From: Terebella lapidaria
Taxonomy: Eukaryota; Annelida; Polychaeta; Terebellida; Terebellidae
Assembly: GCA_949152475.1 (NCBI GenBank)
Contig: OX424567.1
Coordinates: forward strand, 25,941,402-26,005,401
DNA: 64,000 bases
Direction: 5' to 3'
Shown here: positions 1 through 10,999 of the stretch, piece after piece
How positions within the stretch are numbered: position 1 is the first letter of the stretch
Layout of the letters: the number at the start of each line of letters is the position of its first letter
The notes under the pieces: generated by a model
Databases searched by the model: none
The model's input: the letters and a program-made list of their open reading frames with translations, nothing else
What the model was told of the DNA's origin: nothing
Position numbers and translations under genes: made by a program

Positions 1-1393
1 TTCGTTCCCACGACGAAATGTCCACAAAATGTATGTACCTTGCTTTTCTTCATGAAGATGTCAGAAACACCAAAATGTGCTAATTCAGTCGATTAAATCA
101 TGCATTAACAATCACGGACCAATAAACATCGCATCAGCAGCTCTGTCAACGCATGAAATCATTCGTGAACATGGAAAATAGACCAGACTACCACTCCCCA
201 TGAACAACGTGCTATAAGCAGCAAATATTACACGACATTTATGGCCACCCAAACCACTAAATTTGTGTCATTATTTGCCACAAATATGCAGAGGGGTCAT
301 GTTTTATTGTTGGTCAAGCGTTTGAGTGTTGAGACTTCAAATAGACTCGAGGCAATGGAAGGTTTCTGGGTTTGTAGGAAACAATATCTAGTCATCTCTG
401 GAATATTAACAATATTGAATATACACATATTGCATTGCACCGCGTTGCAGTTTGTGCTGATATATTTGGACAATGTAGAAACAACTAAACGAATATACGG
501 TTACAACATCCAATGTTCGATGTCTCTCCCCAGCATTTATCTGAAAAATTGCCACAGTCGTCATGTGTAGCAACTCCAGACTTTTGCTGTTTGTTTCTGT
601 GTCTCATGCTTCAATTTAGCATTGCCCATATTTGGGCAGGTCATTTCCTTGTAAAGCTACTCATAGTAGGGACACGACAGAAGACATTGATTCCCATTAG
701 ATCCAAATTACCACCAGGACCTGATAAAAATCCACGAGTTTGCAGGGACTTGGCTGCGGGGCGCACATCGAAGGTTCCTGGCAGCGGTATGGAGGGAATG
801 TTCTGGAGACAGCCCAGAAAAGGGCAGAGTTGGGATCTCAATGAAAGTTGGTTGGGAAGACGGAAGGAACTGGCGTGGCACTGTGCTGTTTGCTGTCGCT
901 TTCTGTTTTCCAATTGGGGTAAACAATAGCAGATGTCCTACTTCATCGAAAAGCAAAATCAGCTATTATTGTAATGCAAATGTGAGCAGTTACTATTTGA
1001 ATGAACTATTATTTTTATCCAACCTTAGTATTTGAACAAGGTAGTTGATAATAAAAATGTGAATGTCATTGATGTGTAGTTTGCATACATACAATTGAAT
1101 GTGGAAGATGTTGTCTTGATGGTCATTCGTCTGTCATGAAAACTCCACGTATTGTGCTATATAATTTACTTTCATTTGCTTTCGGGATGTATCATCCAGT
1201 CCACAAACAATCCTATATGAATTTAATCTCCTTTTCAGTTTGCAGTGTTTGCACTCTCGATTGCAGGAGCAATATAAGATGGGCTCAACACCCATCAGAA
1301 GATGGAACAGAAGTCTCCTCAACACTTTATCTACTCTTGTGTATGTCTAGTATGGCTCTGAAAATATGAATAAGTATATTTGACGTTTTCCAG
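1..1393. other. Upstream intron or intergenic DNA, no gene recognised
   Basis: This stretch precedes the first recognisable semaphorin exon. The expected exons for a signal peptide and the start of the sema domain were not found; they may lie outside the window. A relatively GC-rich patch near 660-900 is open on both strands, but its translations resemble no family I know and no splice sites frame it well. I see nothing else to annotate. Confidence 0.4.
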
Positions 1394-1499
1394 ACTTGCT
1401 GGCTGACCGGACCATTTCACGATACCACACAGAGAACATTGTAGACTACTCACAACTGATTGTAGACATTCCACGTCACCAAATCATCGTAGGAGCCAG
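1394..1499 (+). CDS. Sema5: Semaphorin exon, start of sema domain
   Basis: The exon follows a TTTTCCAG acceptor and ends at CAG|GTCTGT. It encodes DYSQLIVDIPRHQIIVGAR, the first blade of a sema domain, where the 'DxSQLxxDxxxxxLIVGAR' pattern is typical. It ends with two bases of an arginine codon that is completed by the first base of the exon at 2786, so the phase is consistent. No exon upstream of it was recognised. Confidence 0.82.
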
Positions 1500-4400
1500 G
1501 TCTGTTATACACAACTATACCAAACCTAGTTTTAGTAAACAAGTTATGATAACTTGCAACATAACATATCCCTGCTAAATTATTCTGGCACAATTGGTGT
1601 GTAATCTTGAGTAATCAGTGTATTTAGCGGCTGTTCTTTCATCATTAAAGAACACATTGTACAACATTATACAACATAGATACAACCATGTTAGCTGTCT
1701 TCATTATTATTGCCTGATAAATAATTAATTATCCACATATGTTACTAATGCTAAGACTCAAAGACGTTAACGTTGAAGGTTATATTTTCAAAATTATGAC
1801 TCGTTTTGACTTATGGTCTATGCAGGTGCAACAATGGAAGTGGTGTTCTTGTTGCATGATGCAGGGAACAAAATGTAGTTATTGTTTGTGTAATTGTGCT
1901 GGGGTTTTGTCATGGTCTACCCATCCCTATCACAGCAGGAAAAACTGTACTGAGTGATAAATCTTCGTTGGAACACAAAACATTGGCTTAGTCCCTTGAC
2001 ACATTGGTTGTGTGTATGACATAAAATTTTGATCATTAACCCTTTGCAAAGAAGAGTGTAGTGTTCCTAGATGAAATATTGTCCAGAAGTGCAATAAACT
2101 CAGGACACATAATCGATGTGAAGTTCATTTTGCTGAGGGTTGGTCTGTCTAATGATGATAGATATTGCTGTTAACGAGAAATGAAAAGGTTCAGAGGAAT
2201 TTCATATGACACAATGTGATGTAGTCTCCTAATACAAATCTGCAAGAAGTTTGAAACAAAACCCCTAGCGAAACGAAGTTGAAAAACCACGAGTTCAGAT
2301 TAATTATATTTTATACTTGATGAACCTCGTGTAAGAACCAACTTTGTTAACAATTCAGGAATTAGTGCTGGGAATGAATTTTATTGACACTTCAGGAATT
2401 GGTGATGAAAATGACTTTTGTTGACACTTTTAGGAATTATTCCTGAGTATGAGTTTTGAGGACACCTAAGGAACCATTGATGAAAATGACTTTTGTTGAC
2501 ACTTTTAGGAATCATTAGGAATGATAGTACTTTTGTTAGTACTTTAGGACTCAGGGATGAAACTAAATTTTGTTGATACATTTAAAATGTGAGTATCAAC
2601 CCTATTAGCAACGAATACACCCAGAGTTTGATGATGACAAAAAATATTGAACGTTTCATGCAAAGTTTTGGATTAGAAACTAGTTCTGACGAAGGCGTTT
2701 GTGGATACTTTAGGCATATGTGATAATGATTTTTGTTGGAACTATTAGGCATTAGTCTTAGAATGACTTCTGTTCACAATATCAGGAACCATATCCTGCA
2801 ATTGAATATGTCGACCCTGGCGGAGTTGGAGAGGGTCGAGTGGGTCCCAGACGGGCTAACTACTCGAATTTGTCAAGCAAAGGGCCCGTCACCTGTAAGT
2901 GCTTTACCTCATCCTATTCATGAAATTTCAGTTTAATTTTTTTTTTTTTTTTAATATTATTTATTACCAAAGAACGCAGATAAAACGTACATAATATATG
3001 AAGTTATACAAAAAAGAAAATAACCCATACAATAAACACTTTCTCACTGACTAGTATTAGAACCCACCCACTAAAACCCCCCATGAAACACCTTTTACCC
3101 ACACAAGTAATTGAATTAACTGGATCTGACGATGTGAACACTTCAATATATTCTGTCCAGGAGGAGTGTCAGAATTACATCCGAGTGCTGGTACAGTTAG
3201 AGGAGGAAGTGTTTGTGTGTGGAGCTAACGCCTTCTTACCCAAGTGTTCTTGGAGAAACGTCAGTCGTACTTTTAACCTCTCTGTGTGAAAATGTCATAT
3301 CTTTAACTAATCAACTAGCTCTGAGGTATTTAGAATGTATTAACTTAACAATTCGTCAGAAAACAATTCCAATAACACAAGTGCATAAGATATAACTGAT
3401 TTTGCTGCCATGGTAGGCATCTGAGCTGTCCAGTGTACGGCAGTATGTGAACGGTGTTGCCAAGTGTCTGTACCATCCCCGCCACAACAACACGGCCCTG
3501 ATCACACCCGACGGTAACCTGTACAGTGCAATGGTCACCGACTTCACTGCGCGCGACTCCGCGATATTCCGCATGATGGGGCCTTCCAAACATCTCAGAA
3601 CCGTCCAGTACAACTCCCGCTGGCTCAACGGTCCGTACCTGCTAGGGATTTAAAGCTTTCTTTTTTTAATGTGGCTATTATAAATTCTTAATTGGAAAAT
3701 AAATTAATTCTTAATAAAGAAAATACTAAACAATTAAAGAACGTTTGCAAACTGAGGAGGATACATTAAAACAAAATTAACATTTTTTTCTGAGAATGTG
3801 ATTGAAACCTGAAGTTGACAATTTTGTGAATCGCAAGTGATTGAATTCTATGCGGAATTGTATACACATGAGAAGCTATGAATAGCACACGTGTACATGC
3901 CTATATTTTTCACAATGTTGTTAAAACTTCAGCTCATGCTCAACGTGGCGCAAGCGGCAGTGTCAGACAGTGACACCTGGTGGTCACTTCACACAACCAT
4001 GTCCTGGCTCTGATCGTGAGGAAATCCCTTGTACAGGACAACCTGAATGTCAAGTACCGAGTATGTCACAACCAAGTCTCATTGAAAATCAATACAAATT
4101 GATATTTATTAGATTGAGCACTGTTCAAACACGTATTTGTCCATGTACCATCCAACAGTCCCGCCTTCGTATGCCGACTGTGCTGACAGCCAGGGTTGGG
4201 CTGAGTGGTCACACTGGTCTTCCTGCGACCCCCATAACGTCCACACTCACGTGCGTAAATGCTGCTCGGACTTTCCATATGAACGATGTGTGGGCACAGA
4301 TCGAGAGACCCGCGTCTGCCAGCACAGGGATACCTCACGTAAGTCAGACAATCCTCTTGCAGGTGTGTTCCTTGCTGGCATAGTGTCCTTGAAGTCGGTG

Positions 4401-4964
4401 TTGAGTGTGTACATGTATGTTTATGTAGCAGGCGTGGGCGTACACGCGGCAGCCCAGGATATTCCAGAGGACGGGGTGGGAGTCGTAGAGGTGTCGGAAG
4501 TTCAGGATGTTTCAGTCAAAAATGTCCAGGCATCGCGCAGTCACTGTCGAGAATGCTTCTGCATGTACCACCTCATCATTGTTGCCATCGTCGGCTTCAT
4601 CCTCGGCGGCGCTATCTGTGTGGGGATCTTCCTGTACTGCCAGCGGCAGCGGCGGGAGAACAAGGAGCAGAACCGCTACAACACGCTGCAGAGACTGCAC
4701 AACGCTCAGCAGGTAGCCTCACCACATGACAACCAGGATATCACACAAAACGAGTTTCTGAAGAGCCCGGATCTCGGCAACTGCCAGAGCAACGTCGACT
4801 TGATTCCCACTGGAGTCAGTAATCAGTATTACAGTACTGGATCACTCAAGCGTAAAGACAGCTATAGGTCCATGACTGTCAAGGAGGCCTCACAAAAACG
4901 TGACTCCTTAATGCGGACTCACTCCATGCGTACAAATTTATCACTGAGTACTGGTGAATACTGA
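1394..4964 (+). CDS. Sema5: Semaphorin-5-like transmembrane protein, seven exons, 5' end and middle missing
   Basis: Class 5 semaphorins are membrane guidance molecules with an extracellular sema domain, a run of thrombospondin type 1 (TSP1) repeats, one membrane pass and a short tail; they act at the cell surface through plexins. Seven exons are visible: 1394-1499, 2786-2894, 3161-3259, 3417-3630, 3933-4060, 4159-4338 and 4432-4964. All have AG/GT borders. Codon phases fit at every junction except 3630/3933. The first four exons give the N-terminal half of a sema domain, the next two give TSP1 sequence, and the last gives the membrane segment, tail and stop. The rest of the sema domain, the PSI domain and most of the usual seven TSP1 repeats are absent, because only 302 bp separate exons 4 and 5. 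It is therefore a deleted or pseudogenised copy, a mis-assembled locus, or a divergent short form. Assignment to class 5 rests on sema plus TSP1 plus membrane segment; the exact orthologue is inferred. Confidence 0.85.
1500..2785 (+). other. Semaphorin intron with minisatellite-like units
   Basis: This intron joins exons 1394-1499 and 2786-2894. Most of it is AT-rich single-copy-looking DNA. From about 2338 onward it holds degenerate 35-40 bp units described separately. No other gene is seen. Confidence 0.6.
2338..2785 (+). repeat. Degenerate ~37-bp tandem repeat next to a splice acceptor
   Basis: Units of roughly 35-40 bp share the cores ATGACTTTTGTT and GACACTTTTAGGAAT. They are clearest at 2380-2585, with two or three more diverged units at 2700-2785. 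The last unit runs straight into the true acceptor of the next exon, whose start (AG|GAACCAT) matches the AGGAACCAT of a unit near 2470. Confidence 0.7.
2786..2894 (+). CDS. Sema5: Semaphorin exon, sema domain
   Basis: The exon encodes NHILQLNMSTLAELERVEW followed by a short stretch ending in KGPSP. The pattern '(N/D)xIxxLxLxxLxxIxxVEW' with a following cysteine is characteristic of sema domains. The acceptor is ATATCAG and the donor is a consensus CCT|GTAAGT at phase 0. It joins in frame to the exon at 3161. Confidence 0.85.
2938..3160 (+). other. Short intron with poly-T tract
   Basis: A run of T of about 17 bases at 2938-2954 is followed by AT-rich sequence. The acceptor TTCTGTCCAG ends at 3160. 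Confidence 0.5.
3161..3259 (+). CDS. Sema5: Semaphorin exon, conserved EECQNYIRVL segment
   Basis: The exon encodes EECQNYIRVLV and then VFVCGANAFLPKCSWRN. These are among the most conserved parts of sema domains ('ECxNYIRVL', 'VCGTNAFxPxC') and include conserved cysteines. It is 33 codons long with phase 0 at both ends. The donor is AAC|GTCAGT. It joins in frame to the exon at 3417. Confidence 0.9.
3417..3630 (+). CDS. Sema5: Semaphorin exon, mid sema domain
   Basis: The exon encodes VNGVAKCLYHPRHNNTAL, NLYSAMVTDFTARDSAIF and LRTVQYNSRWLN, all standard sema motifs ('G.A.CPYDP', 'LY.AT..DF...D..I.R', 'LRT..YNS.WL'). The acceptor is CATGGTAG. The donor used here, AACG|GTCCGT, is weak and leaves phase 1. 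That phase does not match the next exon found at 3933, so intervening exons appear to be missing. Confidence 0.87.
3631..3932 (+). other. Short gap between sema and TSP1 exons
   Basis: Only about 300 bp of AT-rich sequence lie here. In class 5 semaphorins this position should span many exons for the rest of the sema domain, the PSI domain and several TSP1 repeats. None were found. Confidence 0.7.
3933..4060 (+). CDS. Sema5: Semaphorin exon, second half of a TSP1 repeat
   Basis: The exon encodes SCSTWRKRQCQTVTPGG, then PCPGSDREEIPCTGQPEC. The 'CS..R.R.C....P.GG..C.G......PC' spacing is that of a TSP1 repeat whose tryptophans would lie in a preceding exon. The acceptor is AACTTCAG. The best donor is CCGA|GTATGT, leaving phase 1, which fits the exon at 4159. 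Confidence 0.82.
4159..4338 (+). CDS. Sema5: Semaphorin exon, membrane-proximal TSP1 repeat
   Basis: The exon encodes GWAEWSHWSSCDPHNVHTHV, then a CC pair, YERCVGTDRETRVC and QHRDTS. The WxxWxxWSSC start and the spaced cysteines identify a TSP1 repeat. The acceptor is ATCCAACAG and the donor is TCAC|GTAAGT, with phase 1 at both ends, matching its neighbours. Confidence 0.87.
4432..4964 (+). CDS. Sema5: Semaphorin last exon: membrane segment and cytoplasmic tail
   Basis: After a short acidic and valine-rich stalk and a CRECFC cysteine cluster, the exon encodes the hydrophobic segment IIVAIVGFILGGAICVGIF, then a basic stop-transfer stretch (CQRQRRENKEQNRYN). A tail of about 100 residues rich in Ser, Asn and Gln follows, ending SLSTGEY and TGA. 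The acceptor is TATGTAGCAG and the phase fits the previous exon. This layout is as expected for a type I membrane semaphorin. Confidence 0.88.
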
Positions 4965-6116
4965 CTGGAGTTGTGTCGTCATCTGCTGTGTGAGTTCTGT
5001 GTGAGATGCCATGTGCTGTGTGGATATTGCGTGTTTGTCAGGATCTGAACGTCGAGATTTGATTTTGATATTTCACACGATGTGAAAGTACTGCTTTTTA
5101 TATGATATGTGGATACCATGAACCGCTGTATGATTATCAAGGACCAAAAGTGGAATTGTTTCTTAAAGTTCTTGAATTATACTAAGTTTATTTGTCATGT
5201 ACGTGCAAAATGTGGTGTTTGACATAAGTAGTTTAGATTGACATGCATTTCTATAAATCATGACAGTTGTACATGAATGTACATAAAATTTAAATTGACA
5301 AATGTTAGTTATCATAATTCATGCACAACAATAACTGTCTATAGTGTTAGTATGTCATGTGACGTCACGGTGTGATTCTGTTGACAAACAAACATACACC
5401 GTTTGTGTTACGTGAGTAATTTGAGTTAGTACTGTAGTTTTGCTCATTTTAAACAACAGGTGCATGGACGTTTGTTACCAGAATCACACCATGACGACAC
5501 ATGATTTACCAGCCTTACTCACTGGATTCTTTGTATTTGAGATATATACACAACATATCTTGATGTTACATGTAAACTATCATGTTATTTTTTCACTACC
5601 TGCATTGAAACGGATGCTCACCTCGTAGCTGTGCTGGATGATAATGAACCCAGCTGTAGTTACTATGAATAGAAGTAAATACAAATTTTTCATTATGATT
5701 GCGTGTACTCCAGCATTTGTTGGTGCTTGTTGCTGTTAAAAACGGGATCTTGTACTTGGAAGGACATGCACAGTTGGCTAAATCTAGTCATCAGTATGAA
5801 TTGCAAAATGTAACTGTCACGAACTGATCACCCAAAAATTGTTGCGTGTTCAGTTCTTTGGACTTCAATGTAAGAAAATAATATGTCGTCTCATTTGTGA
5901 TATTTTATCTGTGTATATGTAATTATTTAGTGTTTTATATTGTGATCTGTTTGGACCTGGTTTGTTCGTTACTGTTGTTGTTTAACTGCCGCAAGCATAT
6001 TTCATGCCTGATAATAATAATAAAAGCAGGTGCTTATGTCTTGTTATCGTATGTGGGAGGGAAGGATACCAATTATAGTAAAATGAAAAGCTACTTGTGA
6101 ACATTGGAAAAATAAA
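4965..6116 (+). other. Probable 3' UTR of the semaphorin gene
   Basis: AT-rich sequence follows the stop. No coding signal is visible. An AATAAA hexamer at 6111-6116 is a candidate polyadenylation signal, but the true end cannot be fixed from sequence alone. Confidence 0.35.
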
Positions 6117-6475
6117 AAGTAAAACATTACATAATATTTCTTTTGTCCATTGCACATATATGGATTTATACACATGGATACGTATGCAGGTTCTATTAAA
6201 GTAATGTATGTTACTTATTGATATATGGTATAACATCCAGGGATCATAAGGGGTCATTGCTAGGTACATCCAGTAGAGGGCAGAGTTTTGATTCCAGAAC
6301 ACTTTTCCCATTTTGTTCAGACACAGAATACTTAGGCCACATGAAATAGGAAAGTTATTCATTGGATATTGATTCCATAATCCAGAATAATAAGTACAAT
6401 CACCTCTAAAGTAATAAAAGGTGGAAAACTACCCAAATTAAAGGCGTCTCAAGAGGGTTACAAGATCCCCCTTTC

Positions 6476-7668
6476 TACCCTCCCGCTATTACAGAGGCTT
6501 TGCCCCTGCCCCTCCCCTGAAATCAAACTTTACCCTTCCTTCATTACAGAGGCTTTGCCTCTGTCCCTCACCTAAATTAGAACTTTACCATCCCGTCATT
6601 TCAGAGGCTTTGCCAGTGTCCCTCACCTAAATTAGAACTATATTGGACCCAAATTAGAACTTTACCCTCCCTTCATTACAGAGGCTTTGCCAGTGTCGCT
6701 CACCTAAATTAGAACTATATTAAACTTTGTGTCTGCCCCTCACCTAAATTAGAACTTTCCCCTCCCTTCATTACAGAGGCTTTGCCCCTGTAGCTCACCT
6801 AAAATAGAACACTACCATCTCTTCATTACAGAGGCTTTGCCCCTGTCCCTCACCTAAATCAGAACTTTACCCTCCCTTCATTACAGGGACTTTGTGTCTG
6901 CCTCTCACGTGAATTAGAATTCTGCCCTCCCTTCATTACAGAGGCTTTGCCCCTGTCCCTCACCTAAATCAGAACTTTACCCTCCCTTCATTACAGAGGC
7001 TTTGCCAGTGTCGCTCACCTGAATTAGAACTATATTAAACTTTGTGTCTGCCCCTCACCTAAATTAGAACTTTGCCCCTGTCCCTCACCTAAATTAGAAC
7101 TTTACCCTCCCTTCATTACAGAGGCTTTGCCAGTGTTGCTCACCTAAATTAGAACTATATTAAACTTTGTGTCTGCCCCTCACCTAAATTAGAACTTTCC
7201 CCTCCCTTCATTACAGAGGCTTTGCCCCAGTAGCTCACCTAAAATAGAACACTACCATCTCTTCATTACAGAGGCTTTGCCCCTGTCCCTCACCTAAATC
7301 AGAACTTTACCGTCCATTCATTACAGGGACTTTGTGTCTGCCTCTCACGTGAGTTAGAATTCTGCCCTCCCTTCATTACAGAGGCTTTGCCCCTGTCCCT
7401 CACCTAAATCAGAACTTTACCCTCCCTTCATTACAGGGACTTTGTGTCTGCCTTTCACTCAAATTAGAATTCCGCCTTCCTTTCACTACAGAGGCTTTGA
7501 CCTCACCCAAACTACAACTTTACCCTCCCTTCATTGCAGAGGCTTTTCCCCTGTCTCTCGCCTAAATTAGAACTTTACCTTTTCTTCATGACAGAAGCTT
7601 CACCCCTGTCCATCACCTAAATTAGAACTTTACCCGTCCTCCTTTACAGAAGCTTTGCCCCTCACCAA
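6476..7668. repeat. Minisatellite with higher-order structure
   Basis: About twenty units of roughly 50-65 bp share CATTACAGAGGCTTTGCC and CTCACCTAAATTAGAAC. Variant units (for example with GGGACTTTGTGTCTGCC or ACTATATTAAACTTTGTG) recur in the same order. The segment starting at 6689 reappears at 7129, a 440-bp higher-order period. Some units pair CCCTCCC with TTACAG and so resemble 3' splice sites. No protein is encoded. Confidence 0.92.
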
Positions 7669-7984
7669 AATAGTGCCAGATGACCCTCAGCTGATGCCAG
7701 AAACCCCTCAGCTTGCCCATCGGCTCTAGGGGGTCAAAATATATCCCTTCCAACAAAAAAAATTACTGAGAAGCATCAATAAGATTACTCCAATGAACGT
7801 CAATAGCATGATGATAAGTGCATTCAATAATGATGTTTGTTGATGTTAGAACTTAAGGTACCTATATCTGTATAAGATGGCAGCAATAGAATTATTATCC
7901 CTAATACACAACCACCTGATGTAAATGGCTATGAATCATTCCTTCTGCTTATTTACCCTCTCCTCTGATAAGATGGGGTATGGC

Positions 7985-8745
7985 ATCTGGGTTTGTCTCC
8001 CTGTTTGTCTGTCACCCTTTATGTCTGGCTGTCCACGCACATAACTGAAACTGAAACTGAAACTCAAAGACATATGGTCCGATCAACTTGAATCGTATAG
8101 GGAGGGGGCAATATGTGGGTGGCTCTTTCCTCCTCTATTTCCGAAGTTGAATAACAGTTGCCATGGCCACCGAAAATATAAAATCACATATTTGGTCATA
8201 CTGCTGGTTCTAATTGAGGATTGATTTTTCCAAGTATTTTTTAATATTTTTTATTGGCCAATTCGCAATCCTATAGTGTACCACAGATGGTACTCCCTAT
8301 TATCACAATTTTACAACTGTTGGGACACTGTTCCAAGATTCAAAATCATATTTTGAAGCCATCTTTCAAAACTGTTTTCGTTCAGGGGATGTTCATTGGT
8401 TATAGGAACAATATGGTAAAATTTTACAGCTCAAAATCAAAAGACAAGGTCAAGTTCACTGAAAATGTCGAAATTAAAAATTTTCAATAACTCTGCTTAC
8501 ATCCATGATTAATTTTTCTTTTTATTTTAGTATTTTTTTCGATGGCCCAATCATTCCCAATCATTTGCTATGTGATCAATGGTTGTATGATCAAAATTCC
8601 CTATATACACTCAAGGTCGAAAAGGAAATGGTGATCAGCTTCAATTTTACTAATTCAATCGAGGGACGAGCGTCCATGATCTCTAATTGTCTCATTTTTT
8701 CTCAAAAATAGGAGCAAACAATAATGGCATATGTAAACAATTTGC
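7985..8745 (+). repeat. Interspersed repeat, family shared with 43.8 and 47.0 kb
   Basis: The segment starts with GTCTGTC-rich sequence and ACTCAAAGACA, passes GTTTTCGTTCAGGGGATG and ACAAGGTCAAGTTCAC, and ends near CTCAAGGTCGAAAAG plus GGTGATCAGCT. The same landmarks occur in the same order and orientation at about 43800-44480 and 46985-47670, strongly diverged. It has no long coding frame and is probably an old non-autonomous element. Confidence 0.7.
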
Positions 8746-9115
8746 ATTGCTTGTTCAAAGCCAATATGTCACACATATTCTTCAATTTTACAATGTTCTA
8801 GTACAATTGTAAGATCAAAAGCCAAATTCCAGTGGAGAAACATTATAAAATTATGTTTTACAATATCAAATCATAATATCATGCTAAATTTTTTTGTAAG
8901 GCCGAAAAAAAAAATTCTGTTTCTCGTCCTGACATTTTTTTCAAAATTGGATAGGAACGAACTTTTTATTTTTTATTTTTTATTTTACAAAAAATGCCGT
9001 CTTCAGCTCATGAGAAACTTGGGTATGGAGGAATTTTTATTTTTTTATTTTTGGCGGGACGACATTCCACACATATGAAAATAATATAAATAAAAAACAC
9101 TCGTGTGCAAGGGCG
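8746..9115. other. AT-rich spacer
   Basis: Long A and T runs and short direct repeats of TTTTTATTT are present. No gene or clear element was recognised. Confidence 0.5.
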
Positions 9116-9305
9116 TTGAAGCCCAAATAGATCATGACGAGCCTTTAGAATTGAATATCATGTGTAACACATGACTTTATTGATTTCATTTCTAGAGGCT
9201 TGATTTATTCAATAACATTCAAGTCCAAATAAATCGGGCCTTTAGAACGGAAAACAATTTTTTTAATGATTTCATTTCTAAAGGCTTGATTTATTTGGGC
9301 TTGAA
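9116..9305. mobile_element. Small palindromic MITE-like repeat
   Basis: The left arm (9116-9150, AAGCCCAAATAGATCATGAC then GAGCCTTTAGAA) is the diverged reverse complement of the right arm (9276-9305, TTCTAAAGGCTTGATTTATT then TGGGCTT). A second inverted pair of the same motif sits inside at 9191-9246. The whole unit can fold into stacked hairpins. No clear target duplication was identified. Confidence 0.6.
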
Positions 9306-10240
9306 ATCCCTTGGCCTGGCACCACTGGTGTGTTATCATCTTAGCAGACAGCACAGACAGGATGATTATGTGTATCTAGTACTGTTATTACCAAAACCGT
9401 CATTTGATAACATGTTGTTTCAATGATGATTGTTTGTGGAAAACCGTTCTATCAGTTAGTACATCTATTGAAGTGTACATGAGGAAATATAGTAAATCAA
9501 TTCGTGATCACAATTGAATAATTATTATTATGTGGTATTACATACATGTAACCACATGTAATAACTTGTTTTGAAAATTGGTATCGTCTTAGTCTCATTT
9601 GGCGGTGAATGAAAACAAGAGGTTGAGTTAAATATATACCTAAGTTGCATGCTGTGATTCAGTGTTTCGATCATTCACTATAATCAAAATATGGGCGGGA
9701 ACACTTTTTATTTGGGTATTGCAAATAAAAATTAGCGGGAGTCTGCTTTGAATACAGGCGGGCGGGGACGAGAAACAGAAAATTAAATTTATTAAGCCTA
9801 ACATTATATCTGTGTGGTTATATAAATTAAAGCACATATGGCACCACAAGAATCACTGAAATATACAAATAGTAGAGTAAAGATTTTCACAGTAGTATAC
9901 CACTGTTAGCAATGAATTGTTCACATATACTCTATCATGAATATGTTGTGCGATTGGGACGTTCACAATGACTGGATGATATATTGCATCATTCTACATG
10001 CTATATACATGATGTTTGATTTGAACACTTATTATCAGACTCATGAAGAGGAATAATCAGCTTCTGGCTTTTTGTTCAATACCCTTCCATCGTTGATTCA
10101 TTACTGTGATGGATGGGAAATGTGAATGTTCCCTTGAATAGAATTCTGGGGTTCTCGATATCACTTTTTATATGACAGCACTCTGCTTCCTGCGAAAAAA
10201 CTTTCATTTACTCCTGAAGTTTTGATTGCAGGCCAGTCTT
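9306..10240. other. No gene recognised
   Basis: AT-rich DNA without a convincing open frame, repeat or RNA gene. Confidence 0.4.
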
Positions 10241-10380
10241 GAATGTAAACTAACGACGACATTCGCGAAGTTTTATGGTCGTCACCATAATCTGGTCAAA
10301 GGCTATGCCAAGCTTATCACACATATGGTGAAAGGTATCAACCCATCCTTATAGTTTTGTGTATACATTTCCGTTCTGTA
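10241..10380 (+). mobile_element. Old reverse-transcriptase C-terminal remnant
   Basis: Translation gives TTFAKFYGRHHNLVKGYAKL. This parallels the AAFKKFYGRHHDLVDKYSKS ending found on the minus strand at 31.1 and 63.6 kb. It is a diverged relative of that retroelement family in the + orientation, old and reduced to the last part of the coding region. Confidence 0.65.
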
Positions 10381-10990
10381 GGCAATTCCATTCAGGAACT
10401 TTCTGTTCATTCAGGAATGTTTTCTGTTTAAATGAACTGTATTCTTTAGTTCTAGTTGAGGAGTTGTGAGTGTTGTTTTATTGCTTTTATTGTTTGTAAA
10501 TTAAAATGTGCATGCGTACAAAATAAATCATATATATGAATATGCCAGTGTGCATATCACATTGGGTGTTGTATGCGGGACTGGGGAAGCTCACTCTTCT
10601 AGAGCACCAGTGACCTTATCTCACACTCAGCTGGCTGTGTGTATGTGATGTTCACATAGCTTGGACTTTATACTTTAGTTTCACTCGGATTTCACCACTC
10701 ATACTGATTTTGCAAAACTCGTCTATGGATTCGGTTTTGGAATATGAATTTGTCTGTTTGTCGGTACCCTTTTCTAGTTTTAGCTTTTCATTTAGCTGAA
10801 GTAAGCCAGAAAGAAAGAGCAAAGTTGATAATTCGAAACACACACTCAAACATACTCTGCATACATAATACATAAACATACAATACATAAACATAATCCA
10901 ATGTAGAATATGAAGTATTTTGCAAATCATTGCATGTAGAAAAATGGTTAGTTATCTGCGAGTAGATGTCAGGAGGTACATTGTAACATT
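10381..10990. other. No gene recognised
   Basis: The sequence may include the decayed 3' tail of the preceding retroelement (AAGCTCACTCTTCTAGAGCA near 10587). Nothing else was supported. Confidence 0.35.
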
Positions 10991-10999
10991 GCATGATGA

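Noticed and set aside
641-929. Overlapping open frames on both strands near 0.6-0.9 kb
   Set aside because: No domain, splice site or homologue recognised; the openness follows from locally higher GC content.
6476-7668. CRISPR-like repeat-spacer array
   Set aside because: Units abut without unique spacers and vary along their length, in a clearly eukaryotic context; it is a minisatellite.
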